Positions 1 to 7,600 of a stretch of DNA of 64,000 nt are shown here, piece after piece. Both the position numbers and the translations under genes were made by a program. Within the stretch, counting starts at the first letter, position 1; each line of letters begins with the position of its first letter. Under the pieces are notes generated by a model. The model saw only the letters and a program-made list of their open reading frames with translations, made no database searches and had not been told where the DNA came from. The stretch is taken from the NCBI RefSeq assembly GCF_023028345.1, contig NZ_CP095487.1, positions 1,922,001-1,986,000 on the forward strand, in the 5' to 3' direction. The DNA is from Halorientalis marina (GTDB taxonomy: Archaea > Halobacteriota > Halobacteria > Halobacteriales > Haloarculaceae).

Positions 1-1
1 C

Positions 2-748
2 GGCTGGCTCAAGACCGCACCGTGGAGCGACCCCGGTTTCTCGTCTATCGTGATGAGCGTCATCCTCTTTGGCTTCCTGGGAGGCATCACCGGCGTCATG
101 ATGGGCCAGATGCAGCTCAACATGACCTGGCACAACACGCTGGCCGTGCCGGGTCACTTCCACGCCACCGTGGTCCTCGGGACGACGCTGGCGTTCATGG
201 GGCTGAGCTACTACGTCCTCAGACTGGTCTTTGGCCGCGAGTGGGTCCTGAAACCGCTGGCGGTCATCCAGCCGTATCTCTACGCCGGTGCGATGAGCAT
301 CACGGTCCTCATGATGATGTACATCGGCATCCTGTTCGGTGTCCCGCGTCGTCACCCCTCGGTGATGGACATCCCGGGTACCGACTTCAGCTTCGCCGCC
401 GCCAAGCCACTGTTTTTCATCTTCGGCATCGCCGCGCTGGTGGCGATCCTCGGCGGGGCACTGTTCGTCGTCGTCGCCGTCGGAACGCTGCTCGGTGGTG
501 ACAAGTACGAGGGTGCGCTCCCGGTCGAGCGGCCCACCGCCGTCGCCGACGGTGGTCCCGCGAGCGACGCGAACGGGACGTCGTCGGACGGGCAGTCCGA
601 CGGAAGTGACGACGACGAGGAAGGCATGGCCCACCACATGCTGAGCATGCGCGGGACGTTCATCCTCGCGCTCGTGTTCTTCGCCGTGTTCGTCGTGATG
701 ATGGCACTGAACTGGTTCCTGCTCAGCGGCCTCTGGAAGATCGGGTGA
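2..748 (+). CDS. Cytochrome c oxidase subunit I, b(o/a)3-like (5' end missing)
   Basis: C-terminal part of a haem-copper oxidase subunit I, the membrane subunit that reduces O2 at the haem/CuB centre and pumps protons. The gene runs off the left edge; 248 codons are visible. Visible residues 48-56 read VPGHFHATV, the conserved stretch carrying the two histidine ligands of the high-spin and low-spin haems, and several hydrophobic helices follow. After the last core helix comes a Ser/Asp/Glu-rich linker (about residues 170-207), then one further transmembrane helix before the stop. That lone helix resembles the small one-helix subunit of ba3-type oxidases, which is an inference. The stop overlaps the GTG codon that could start ctaB, so the two are probably one transcript. 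Confidence 0.9.
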   Translation, partial: GWLKTAPWSDPGFSSIVMSVILFGFLGGITGVMMGQMQLNMTWHNTLAVPGHFHATVVLGTTLAFMGLSYYVLRLVFGREWVLKPLAVIQPYLYAGAMSITVLMMMYIGILFGVPRRHPSVMDIPGTDFSFAAAKPLFFIFGIAALVAILGGALFVVVAVGTLLGGDKYEGALPVERPTAVADGGPASDANGTSSDGQSDGSDDDEEGMAHHMLSMRGTFILALVFFAVFVVMMALNWFLLSGLWKIG

Positions 749-753
749 CCACC

Positions 754-1791
754 ATGCAGGACACCCACACCCCGTCGCTGACTCGCTCGCTCCTCTCGCT
801 GTCCAAGCCCCGGATCGTCGCGCTGCTCACGCTGACGGGCGTAACCGCTGTCTTCGCAGCCGGTGGGTTACCGCTCGTCGAACTCGCAGCGTTCGTCCTC
901 GCCGGGATCGGCATGGCCGGTGGCTCGGCCGCGCTGAACTGCTACTACGACCGGGATATCGACCCCGAGATGGAACGCACTGCCGACCGCCCGCTCGCGA
1001 CGGGGCACGTCTCGCCGTGGGTCGCACTCGCGTTCGGAACGGGGCTGCTCGCTGCCGCGACGGCCGTCGGACTGCTCGTGCTCCCTGCCGTCTCGGTCGG
1101 GTACATGTGGCTCGGCGTCGCGAGTTACGTCGGCCTCTACACCGTCTTGCTGAAGCGACGCCACTGGCTGGGGGTCGTTCTCGGCGGGTCCGCGGGGTCG
1201 TTCCCCGTACTGGCCGGCTGGACCGCGGTCCACCCCGTCGCGGTCCCCGCAGCGCCGGCACTCTTGATGGCTCTCCTCGTGTTCGTCTGGACGCCCGCTC
1301 ACGCGTGGGCGCTCGCTGTCGTCTACCGTGAGGATTTCGCTGCCGTCGCCATCCCGACGTTGCCGGTGGTCACCGACCCCGCTCGGACCCGGCGTGCCAT
1401 CTGGCTGTCGGCACTGCTGACAGTCCTGACGGCCGCCGCACTGGTCCCGTTCGCGGGCCCGGTCTACGCTGGTGCGCTCGCTGCCGGCTCGGTGCTGTTC
1501 CTGCTGGCCTACCGCGGGTTCCTCACGGCAGGGACGGACTCGACGGCTGTCCGAGCCTTCTTCACCTCGAACGTCTATCTCGCGCTGTTGTTCGTCGGCT
1601 GGGCCGTCGACGGCTCGCTCGCGGCCGGACCAGCGGGTGCTCTCGGCAGCGCCGGTCTCTCGGCGATGCTGATCGGCTGGCTCTGGTCGCGGCGGCCCCG
1701 TCTCGGCGGGGTCCCGGCTGCGCCGGGACCAGACCTGCCTGCACTCGCGACTCGCGCGTACCACCGCGTCGTCACCGCCGAGGCGCCGTGA
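754..1791 (+). CDS. ctaB: Protohaem IX farnesyltransferase (haem O synthase)
   Basis: Polytopic membrane prenyltransferase of the UbiA family that attaches a farnesyl chain to haem B, giving haem O for terminal oxidases. The diagnostic first Asp-rich motif NCYYDRDIDPEMERT is present near residue 65 and is followed by ADRPL; YTVLLKRR is the loop seen before the third helix. About nine hydrophobic segments follow through the protein. I chose ATG 754; a GTG at 745 overlaps the oxidase stop and would add three residues. Location directly behind oxidase subunit I fits its role in maturing that enzyme. At about 345 residues it is longer than many bacterial CtaB proteins, with a Pro/Gly-rich C-terminal tail. 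Confidence 0.9.
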   Translation: MQDTHTPSLTRSLLSLSKPRIVALLTLTGVTAVFAAGGLPLVELAAFVLAGIGMAGGSAALNCYYDRDIDPEMERTADRPLATGHVSPWVALAFGTGLLAAATAVGLLVLPAVSVGYMWLGVASYVGLYTVLLKRRHWLGVVLGGSAGSFPVLAGWTAVHPVAVPAAPALLMALLVFVWTPAHAWALAVVYREDFAAVAIPTLPVVTDPARTRRAIWLSALLTVLTAAALVPFAGPVYAGALAAGSVLFLLAYRGFLTAGTDSTAVRAFFTSNVYLALLFVGWAVDGSLAAGPAGALGSAGLSAMLIGWLWSRRPRLGGVPAAPGPDLPALATRAYHRVVTAEAP

Positions 1792-1871
1792 ATGGAGGCG
1801 AACATATTCGTGACAATTCCCCTGTCCGGAGACAGCCTAGCAATCGATAGCGACCATCTGCTGTGATTTGA

Positions 1872-2585
1872 ATGAGTCAGGAATCAGTCGAGTCCCCGTT
1901 GGAATGGACGCGCCGGGCCGCCGGTAACACCTGGAAGGCCGTCAAGAGCGTTTACTGGGCAAATTCACCGAGCTGGCGGTTTCTCAAGAGTGGCGCGCTG
2001 GTCTTCTTTGGGTTTTTCTTCTGGATGGCCGCGAACGTACTGCTTTCCTTCCAGTCGTCCTGGGAGTGGCTCTACTACCCGATGGCTTACGGGTTCGTTC
2101 TCGTCCTCTACGGGCCGTTCCATCACGTCGTCGTGATTCCGCTGGCTGTCCGTCTGCGCCGGGGAGGCCGCACTCGACTGAGCAAGCGACTGCCGAACGC
2201 CAGTCTCGCGGTGTTTTTCGCCATCGTCGTCGTTATCGGCACGGCCCCACCCGGCGTGATGGCCTTCGACTTCCAGTCGGCCATCGAGAGCTCGACGGGG
2301 ACCGATATCGACCCGAGCCTGCTCTGTACGAAGAGTGTCAACGACGGAACCACCGAGGTCCACTGTCACCTCACCGAGTCGCGCGGGATCGACCACGTCC
2401 AGGTCGTGAGTAGCGGCGAGGTGGTTACCACCGACGAGGACCCCCCATTCGAGTTCACCGTCAGTGAGGACGAACTCTCGACGGTGACCGGGCAGAAACA
2501 GTTCCAGGTGGTGTTGCGTGACGGTGACGGGAACACTGTCCGCCGCTACACCCGGACGCTCGCGATGATCGAGGAGGCCGACTGA
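1872..2585 (+). CDS. Haloarchaeal membrane protein with extracellular domain, function unknown
   Basis: I do not recognise a named family. The 237-residue product has a cytoplasmic N-terminus, two hydrophobic segments near residues 40-60 and 68-92, a basic loop, a third segment near 115-135, and then a soluble acidic domain of about 100 residues. The domain contains CTKSVNDGTTEVHCHL, whose two cysteines could form a disulfide outside the cell, and is followed by beta-rich sequence resembling an Ig-like fold (PPFEFTVSEDE). Start ATG 1872 follows a short AT-containing stretch. The gene stands alone between ctaB and the SUI1 gene. Confidence 0.7.
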   Translation: MSQESVESPLEWTRRAAGNTWKAVKSVYWANSPSWRFLKSGALVFFGFFFWMAANVLLSFQSSWEWLYYPMAYGFVLVLYGPFHHVVVIPLAVRLRRGGRTRLSKRLPNASLAVFFAIVVVIGTAPPGVMAFDFQSAIESSTGTDIDPSLLCTKSVNDGTTEVHCHLTESRGIDHVQVVSSGEVVTTDEDPPFEFTVSEDELSTVTGQKQFQVVLRDGDGNTVRRYTRTLAMIEEAD

Positions 2586-2851
2586 TCTCGGTGGGGCTAG
2601 TGGTCGACGGCTCTTGCCAGTCGACACTCGGTTCGCTCACGTCGAGTGATCCGGCGTGCAAAGACCGCCGGACGCTGGCTTGACCCGCGGCTACTGCACG
2701 ACTCGCTCGCCGAACACGACCCGAGACAGGGGACCCCGTCGCGGAGGTGTCGCCGAAGACGACGCCAGTAGAGTCGCTCGGCCTCGTCCGGTGTCTGACA
2801 CGTGATACCACGTCGAAAGGTTTAGTCCGCCGGTCGTGCAAGGGAGGGGTA

Positions 2852-3145
2852 ATGGCGGAGACCTGTTCGACCTGTGGACTCCCCGACGAACTCTGCGTCT
2901 GCGAGGACGTGGCAAAGGAGGCCCAGGAGATCACGATCAGGGTCGACGAGCGGCGGTACGGTAAGGAGATGACGATCATCGAGGGACTGGACCCGAACGA
3001 CGTCGACGTTGACGACCTCGCGTCGGATTTGAAATCGGCGTTCGCCTGCGGTGGGACTGTCGAGGAGGGGACGATCCAGCTCCAGGGCAATCACTCCGAC
3101 CGGGCGCGAGAGGAACTCCGGGAGCGGGGATTCTCCGTGTCCTGA
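2852..3145 (+). CDS. Translation initiation factor eIF1/SUI1 family
   Basis: 97-residue SUI1-domain protein. Archaeal and eukaryotic eIF1 homologues bind the small ribosomal subunit near the P site and help select the start codon. The N-terminus has a zinc-binding-like [13 protein letters not shown] segment (residues 4-16) typical of archaeal SUI1. The SUI1 core follows: [20 protein letters not shown], a Lys/Arg-rich loop, then [18 protein letters not shown] and a C-terminal helix. A strong purine-rich GGGAGGGG sits just before ATG 2852, which is why I use this start and not an upstream in-frame ATG at 2747. Confidence 0.93.
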   Translation: MAETCSTCGLPDELCVCEDVAKEAQEITIRVDERRYGKEMTIIEGLDPNDVDVDDLASDLKSAFACGGTVEEGTIQLQGNHSDRAREELRERGFSVS

Positions 3146-3169
3146 GAGGCACGCACGAATCCGGTACGG

Positions 3170-3610
3170 TCAGCGCTCGACGCGCTCCCAGGTGTCGGAC
3201 TCGATGGTCGCGCCGGGACAGCTCGGGTAGTAAATCGCGAGTTCGTCCTCCGACTCTGTCGCCTGCAGGTCCGGGCCGTTCTCGCCCTCGCAGTTGCTCT
3301 CGGGATAGGCAAACGGCGTCTCGCGGGCGGGAATCTCATCGATGCTCCGGTACTCGGTGGCGTCCGCCGTGGTCGGCGGTGCCGATTCGATTCCGTCCTG
3401 CCCGCTCCCGTCCCCGGTCACGTCCGCGTCCTCCCTCTCGGTCGAGGTACCGACCGGCCGCGACTGGAACCCCATCACACGCCGCCGACAGGACGCCACG
3501 AACGACCGAGCCGCGCGCACGAATCTCGTAGCCAGGGACGCGCCCGGAGCGGACTCCACTCCCTCCGGAGCGTCGTCTTCGAAGGGTTGCTGGGAGGGCG
3601 TGTTACCCAT
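3170..3610 (-). CDS. Hypothetical acidic protein
   Basis: 146-residue soluble protein with no recognised domain. The N-terminal half is disordered-looking, with a short basic stretch (SCRRRV) and an acidic Asp/Gly linker. The C-terminal 50 residues look folded and contain two cysteines (SNCEG and YPSCPG) with aromatic residues, possibly one metal or disulfide pair. I start at ATG 3610 (MGNTPSQQ); an upstream in-frame ATG at 3631 would lie closer to the divergent E1 alpha promoter. It is transcribed away from the E1 alpha gene. Confidence 0.55.
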   Translation of the reverse strand: MGNTPSQQPFEDDAPEGVESAPGASLATRFVRAARSFVASCRRRVMGFQSRPVGTSTEREDADVTGDGSGQDGIESAPPTTADATEYRSIDEIPARETPFAYPESNCEGENGPDLQATESEDELAIYYPSCPGATIESDTWERVER

Positions 3611-3684
3611 ACACACAGATAGGCGTGGCACTACAAAACGGTTGTGACGAGACAGTGGCTGCGAGGTTCGGCGGGGATAGGATT

Positions 3685-4833
3685 ATGTCATCGCCCGACG
3701 TGGCCGGGCACACAGTGACTGCGAACCGAGCCACGGTCGGGGAGGTGCCCGAGGACATGGTCCAGGTGCTCGACGCCGACGGGCGAGTGCTGGACGACGC
3801 GGCGGTTCCGGACCTGCCCGACGAGCAGTTCGTCGAGATGTATCGTGAGATGTGGCTCGCCCGCCACCTGGACGAGCGCGCCATTTCCCTCCAGCGCCAG
3901 GGCCGCATGGGGACCTACCCCTCGCTGGCGGGCCAGGAGGCCGCCCAGATCGGGACGACCCACGCGCTTTCCGACTCCGACTGGATACTCTACCAGTACC
4001 GCGAACACGGGGCCGTCGTCCACCGCGGGCTCGCCCCCGAATACCTCCTCTACTGGCAGGGCCACGAGGCCGGCAACGAGTGGCTAGCCGAGAAGAACGT
4101 TTTCCCAATCAACATCTCCATCGGGAGCCACCTCCCCCACGCGACTGGACTCGCGTGGGCCGCGAAACTGAAAGGTGAAGATACCGTCTTCGCCTGTCAC
4201 TTCGGCGACGGCGCCACGAGCGAGGGCGATTTCCACGAGGCGCTCAATTTCGCCGGTGTCTTCGACGTCCCCGCGATCTTCGTCTGTAACAACAATCAGT
4301 ACGCTATCTCCATCCCACGGGAGGAACAGACCGCGAGCGACACTATCGCCCAGAAGGCAGAGGCTTACGGCTTCGACGGGATTCAGGTCGACGGGATGGA
4401 CCCGCTCGCGAGCTACCAGGTGATGAAAGCCGCCGTCGAGAAGGCACGGGACCCGGACGAGGACCAACTGCGCCCCTCGCTCATCGAGACCGTCATGTAT
4501 CGCTTCGGCGCTCACACGACCGCCGACGACCCCTCGGTCTACCGCGAGGAGGAGGAAGTCGAGCGGTGGCGCGAGCGCGACCCACTCCCGCGGATGGAGC
4601 GGTTCCTCCGGGACCGCGGCCTGGTCGACGACGAACGCCTCGACGCCATTCACGAGGCGGCCCGCGAGCGCGTCGCCGAACTCGTCGACGAAGCAATGGG
4701 CTACGAACCGGACCCCGAGCAGCTGTTCGAAAACGCCTACGAGGCACCGACGCCGCGGGTCCGCGAGCAGCGGGAGTACCTGCGAGAACTCCGGCAGCGT
4801 CACGGCGACGACGCACTGCTGGACGAGGACTGA
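3685..4833 (+). CDS. Thiamine-pyrophosphate-dependent 2-oxoacid dehydrogenase E1 alpha
   Basis: E1 alpha subunit of a pyruvate or branched-chain 2-oxoacid dehydrogenase complex, which decarboxylates the oxoacid on thiamine diphosphate. The TPP/Mg motif is clear: GDGATSEGDFHEALNFA followed by FVCNNNQYAIS (about residues 173-203). The phosphoregulatory-loop region RFGAHTTADDPSVYR is also conserved. Length (382 residues) is normal. The partner genes for E1 beta, E2 and E3, usually adjacent in haloarchaea, are absent here; the next gene is convergent. The subunit must therefore pair with a beta subunit encoded elsewhere or be an orphan paralogue, and the substrate cannot be fixed from sequence. 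Confidence 0.9.
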   Translation: MSSPDVAGHTVTANRATVGEVPEDMVQVLDADGRVLDDAAVPDLPDEQFVEMYREMWLARHLDERAISLQRQGRMGTYPSLAGQEAAQIGTTHALSDSDWILYQYREHGAVVHRGLAPEYLLYWQGHEAGNEWLAEKNVFPINISIGSHLPHATGLAWAAKLKGEDTVFACHFGDGATSEGDFHEALNFAGVFDVPAIFVCNNNQYAISIPREEQTASDTIAQKAEAYGFDGIQVDGMDPLASYQVMKAAVEKARDPDEDQLRPSLIETVMYRFGAHTTADDPSVYREEEEVERWRERDPLPRMERFLRDRGLVDDERLDAIHEAARERVAELVDEAMGYEPDPEQLFENAYEAPTPRVREQREYLRELRQRHGDDALLDED

Positions 4834-5652
4834 CTACAGTTCGATCCGTTCGACGATCTGGTCGGGCTGTTCGTGTTCGTTGACGGCGACGATACGAACG
4901 TGCTCTTCGAGCCCCGAATCCCGGAGTTTGGCCTTCAGGAGGTTGTCGACCTGGTAGACCCCGGCGGCGTTGTTCATTTCGATCTCGACGAGGACTCCCT
5001 TCTCGTCGCCCGGCCGCAGACTGACCCGCTTGATGGCCTGACTCGAGACCGTGTTGATGCCACGGCCGCCCTGTTCGTAGGGGATGCGCGAGCGCCCCTT
5101 CTCCATGTCCAGCGCGTCCGCGACCCTGACTACGCCAGCCTCGGTCGTCAGCGGGTTCTCCTCGGTCGTGTGACAGAGAATGGCGTGGAGGATTTCGCCT
5201 CTCATCCGGACGGTTTCGGCGACGTCGTAGAAGCCGAGGTCGTCGAGCACGCGGTCGAGGATGTCCGCGGCCAGCGGGATCGAGTAGTAGGTGTGGTCGT
5301 CGCGGTGGACGACGTGTCCGATGTCGTGCAGTTCGGCCGCGAGGGCGACGACGACCGCCTCGTCGGCCTCGTCGAGTCCCTGATCGGTCGCGCCGTTGAA
5401 CTCGACGCCGGCACCTTTCAACAGGTCGTAGAGACACATCGCCCGGTTGCGGACGATGCTGACGTGTTTCTTCCCGTGGTCGTTGTACCGCATACGGTCG
5501 ACCGGGTTGACGTTCTGGGCCTCCAGGTAGGCGGTGATTTCGGCGTCGTCGTCGACGTACGCGAGGGCTTCGTTGACGCGCTCGTCGGGGAACGCGTGGT
5601 CGGCGTCGGGGTCGTAGACGCGGCCGCCCCGCGTGTCGTCTGCATCACTCAT
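4834..5652 (-). CDS. HD-domain phosphohydrolase-like protein
   Basis: 272-residue HD-superfamily protein. Metal-ligand motifs appear in order: NDHGKKHV near residue 57, AAELHDIGH near residue 105 (the HD pair), ILCHTTEE near residue 155, and RVADALDMEKGRSR near residue 175. This is the arrangement of metal-dependent phosphohydrolases acting on nucleotides or phosphoesters. A C-terminal beta-rich domain of about 75 residues follows. Such proteins are widespread in haloarchaea, but I cannot name the substrate. The stop codon directly abuts the stop of the convergent E1 alpha gene with no spacer. Confidence 0.85.
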   Translation of the reverse strand: MSDADDTRGGRVYDPDADHAFPDERVNEALAYVDDDAEITAYLEAQNVNPVDRMRYNDHGKKHVSIVRNRAMCLYDLLKGAGVEFNGATDQGLDEADEAVVVALAAELHDIGHVVHRDDHTYYSIPLAADILDRVLDDLGFYDVAETVRMRGEILHAILCHTTEENPLTTEAGVVRVADALDMEKGRSRIPYEQGGRGINTVSSQAIKRVSLRPGDEKGVLVEIEMNNAAGVYQVDNLLKAKLRDSGLEEHVRIVAVNEHEQPDQIVERIEL

Positions 5653-5703
5653 GAGGACGCCGACGCGTGCCAGACAAAAAAGGAGTGGGTGGTGCGGTCC
5701 GCC

Positions 5704-6177
5704 TCAGGCCGCTTCGGCCGCGGACTCGACTTCCTCGTAATCGGGTTCGACGCTCGGGTCGTCGCTGACCCAGGCGTAGGTGACCTCGCCGTCACCGTTC
5801 ACGACGAACACCGCGCGCTTCGCCACGTCGTGGACGCCGAGTTCGGCGAAGTCCATGCCGATGCCGTACTCAGCGATGACCTCCTTGTCGGCGTCGCTGA
5901 TGAGGCCGAAGTTCAGGTCGAGTTTGTCGCGGAACTCGTTGAGCGCGAACGGGGAGTCGACGCTGATGCCGTAGACCGCCGCGCCGAGGTCCTCGAAGCT
6001 CTCCATCCGGTCGCGGAACTCGGTCATCTCGTGGGAGCAGACCGAGGTGAACGCGCCCGGGAAGAACGCGAGGACGAGTGGTGCCTCGTCGAGCCGGTCC
6101 GAGAGGGTGAATTCGCCGATGTCGCCGTCGGCAAGCGGTGCCGTGAAGTCCGGAGCAGTATCGCCTTCTGAAACCAT
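5704..6177 (-). CDS. Peroxiredoxin (AhpC/TSA family)
   Basis: 157-residue thiol peroxidase that reduces H2O2 and organic hydroperoxides in the cytoplasm. The peroxidatic cysteine lies in AFFPGAFTSVCSHEM (near Cys 47), the family's PxxxTxxC pattern. Downstream elements YGISVDSPF and a thioredoxin-fold C-terminal half match one-Cys/atypical two-Cys bacterioferritin-comigratory-type peroxiredoxins; no second obvious resolving cysteine is present. I chose ATG 6177 (MVSEGDTAPDF), where family members normally begin, over an ATG nine codons upstream. Confidence 0.92.
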   Translation of the reverse strand: MVSEGDTAPDFTAPLADGDIGEFTLSDRLDEAPLVLAFFPGAFTSVCSHEMTEFRDRMESFEDLGAAVYGISVDSPFALNEFRDKLDLNFGLISDADKEVIAEYGIGMDFAELGVHDVAKRAVFVVNGDGEVTYAWVSDDPSVEPDYEEVESAAEAA

Positions 6178-6282
6178 CGGAGAGACATACACGGACGCGC
6201 ACAATGATAGTTGCGTTCGGTACCGCCCCCGTTCACAGGAGCAAAAAGCCTATAATCAGCCTTCGGCTACCTTGAGATACAC

Positions 6283-6597
6283 ATGACCGGAGCTATTCCG
6301 TTGTTCGGGGGCATTCCCGGTGGGCCCGAGATGCTCGTCATCCTGCTCATCGCGATCCTCCTGTTCGGCGCGAACAAGATCCCGAAACTCGCCCGCTCCT
6401 CGGGCGAGGCCATCGGCGAGTTCCAGAAGGGGCGCGAGGAAGTCGAACAGGAACTCCAGCAGATGCAAGAGGGCGAGACCAAGTCCGCCGACGACACCGC
6501 GACCACGGCCGCGGAGGCCACCGAGGAAACGACCGAGAGTACGGCGACCGAAACCGAGAGCGCATCCACGGGCAGCACGGGCGGCAGCAGCGAGTAA
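6283..6597 (+). CDS. tatA: Sec-independent (Tat) translocase subunit TatA-like
   Basis: 104-residue TatA/TatE-type protein that multimerises to form the channel of the twin-arginine pathway, the dominant export route in haloarchaea. It has a short N-terminal stretch (FGGIPGGPE), one hydrophobic helix (MLVILLIAILLFGANKIP) with the conserved FGANKIPKLARS hinge, an amphipathic helix (GEAIGEFQKGREEVEQEL), and an acidic Thr/Glu/Ser-rich disordered tail from about residue 62. An AT-rich AAAAAGCCTATAATC around 6243-6257 may be the TATA region. No tatC is nearby. Confidence 0.9.
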   Translation: MTGAIPLFGGIPGGPEMLVILLIAILLFGANKIPKLARSSGEAIGEFQKGREEVEQELQQMQEGETKSADDTATTAAEATEETTESTATETESASTGSTGGSSE

Positions 6598-6611
6598 CTC
6601 CCGCGTCCGTC

Positions 6612-6617
6612 TTTTTT
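6612..6617 (+). terminator. T-tract terminator after tatA
   Basis: A run of six T residues starts 15 bases after the tatA stop codon in GC-rich sequence. Archaeal RNA polymerase commonly terminates at such U-rich tracts without needing a hairpin. No stable hairpin precedes it. Confidence 0.45.
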
Positions 6618-6646
6618 CGAGACCGCGTTCCCAGCCGCCGGTCCCG

Positions 6647-6829
6647 TCACTCGCTCTCGCCGTGGACGACTTCGAGTCGTACTTTCTGGCCGCCCTCGGG
6701 CGTCGAGACGTGTATCGTCCGCCCGCTGAGTTCCACCTCCATATCCTCGTAGTCGTAGTCCTCTCCGGGGTCGGGTGCGAGGATCAGCGAACCGTCCGGC
6801 CCGGACCTGAACGTCACAACGTCGCGCAT
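6647..6829 (-). CDS. Small hypothetical protein (60 aa)
   Basis: 60-residue acidic protein convergent with tatA. It contains beta-strand-like alternation (MEVELSGRTIHVSTPEG) and no cysteine or membrane segment. I do not recognise a family. Haloarchaeal-like acidic composition and third-position GC bias support translation; short length limits confidence. Confidence 0.5.
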   Translation of the reverse strand: MRDVVTFRSGPDGSLILAPDPGEDYDYEDMEVELSGRTIHVSTPEGGQKVRLEVVHGESE

Positions 6830-6886
6830 ACCCGGGCCTCGCCCGGTCGGCGCAAAAACCTGCCGCCGAGGATTAGATCGTCGGGT

Positions 6887-6955
6887 GCTTCCGATGTTGT
6901 GGATGTAAAGCGCGTCGTTGAGACAGAAGGCCCACCCTCAAGGAAGCCGCGCTAG
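6887..6955 (+). pseudogene. 3' remnant of IS200/IS605-type tnpB (RNA-guided nuclease) gene
   Basis: Reading the + strand here gives ASDVVDVKRVVETEGPPSR followed by KPR and stop, closely resembling the C-terminal tail of haloarchaeal TnpB (IS1341-type) proteins, which commonly end with a VxxKRVVETGSP-like string. Nothing of the nuclease body is present upstream. The stop codon TAG lies inside the loop of the adjacent hairpin, as in intact elements whose guide RNA overlaps the gene end. The recognition rests on memory of the family tail, so it needs a search. Confidence 0.55.
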
Positions 6956-6981
6956 CGGCTGAGTAGGGTGGGGTAGTTCAC
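6931..6981 (+). mobile_element. Right-end hairpin scar of an IS200/IS605-family element
   Basis: Compound hairpin: outer stem CCCACCCT (6931-6938) pairs perfectly with AGGGTGGG (6965-6972), and inner stem AGCCGC (6945-6950) pairs with GCGGCT (6955-6960). It is followed by GTAGTTCAC. IS200/IS605 elements have subterminal hairpins instead of inverted repeats, and in tnpB elements this right end also forms the 3' part of the guide RNA. The scar abuts the stop codon of the cupin gene on the other strand (6978-6980). Confidence 0.55.
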
Positions 6982-7448
6982 AGTTCGTTGCCGCAGTCAC
7001 GACACTCGAACTCGAAGCGGCCGTCGTCGGTGAGGCTCATCGCGTGGTCTGTCTCTTCGTCGCACTCGCTGCAGAACAGGAGGGCGTCGATCTGGTCCCA
7101 GTCGTGGCGGGCGCCCGGTGCGCCCATCGCGAGGCCACGGAGCGGGCCGTCACCACTGTTGCGGCCGGTCTGGTACTCGCCGGGTTCGAACCGGATGGCC
7201 TCGTCGGTCCCGATCACGTGCTCGTCGTCGGGCGTCTCGAACGTCGCCTCACCTTCGAGGACGTAGAACACTTCCTCCTGGTCGTGGTGGCGGTGCATCC
7301 CCCCGGAGAAGGACTCCTCGGGCTGGAGCTCGAAATAGTTGAACGCGAAGTCCGTCGTCCCGAGCGCCTGTGAAACGGGTTTCCGAATCGACTGATCGGC
7401 GACGGGGTTGGTCTGGACCTGCACGTCGTCGAGTGATACTTTCTCCAT
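6978..7448 (-). CDS. Cupin-domain protein with C-terminal zinc ribbon
   Basis: 156-residue protein. Residues 30-110 form a conserved cupin barrel with the first metal motif GMHRHHDQEEVFYVLEGEA and the second motif FEPGEYQTGRNSG; the usual second-motif histidine is replaced, since the segment reads QTGRNSG. A zinc ribbon follows at the C-terminus: FCSECDEE and ECRDCGNE. Haloarchaeal cupin/zinc-ribbon proteins of this layout are common and their substrate is unknown. Start MEKVSLDD at 7448. Its stop lies within the IS200/IS605 right-end scar, so its last residues may have been altered by that insertion. Confidence 0.8.
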   Translation of the reverse strand: MEKVSLDDVQVQTNPVADQSIRKPVSQALGTTDFAFNYFELQPEESFSGGMHRHHDQEEVFYVLEGEATFETPDDEHVIGTDEAIRFEPGEYQTGRNSGDGPLRGLAMGAPGARHDWDQIDALLFCSECDEETDHAMSLTDDGRFEFECRDCGNEL

Positions 7449-7527
7449 ACACGGCGATGTGACGGCCGGTACCTAAGCGTTTCCAAGAAAAGAAACGGTT
7501 TTTCGGCCGGTGGTCCAACGGTCGGTA

Positions 7528-7600
7528 GGGCGTGTGGCCTAGTGGACAGGGCGAGGGGTTCCTAACCCCTCGATCCCGGGTTCGAATCCCGGCACGCCCG
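7528..7600 (+). tRNA. tRNA-Arg (anticodon CCT)
   Basis: Complete cloverleaf of 73 nt. Acceptor stem GGGCGTG (7528-7534) pairs with CACGCCC (7593-7599), with discriminator G at 7600. The D arm contains GCCTAGTGGACAGGGC. The anticodon stem AGGGG/CCCCT encloses loop TTCCTAA, giving anticodon CCT, which reads AGG. The T arm is CCGGGTTCGAATCCCGG. No CCA is encoded, as usual in archaea, and no intron is seen. A degenerate second copy lies 89 bases downstream. Confidence 0.97.

Noticed and set aside
4873..6171. Long plus-strand open frame of 432 codons opposite the HD-protein and peroxiredoxin genes
   Set aside because: It is the antisense shadow of two well-recognised genes; high GC leaves few stops, and the predicted protein is Val/Asp/Arg-rich without any motif.
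7155..7200. GGGTTCGAACC inside the cupin gene taken as a tRNA fragment
   Set aside because: It encodes the conserved FEPGEY cupin segment on the minus strand and has no tRNA surroundings.
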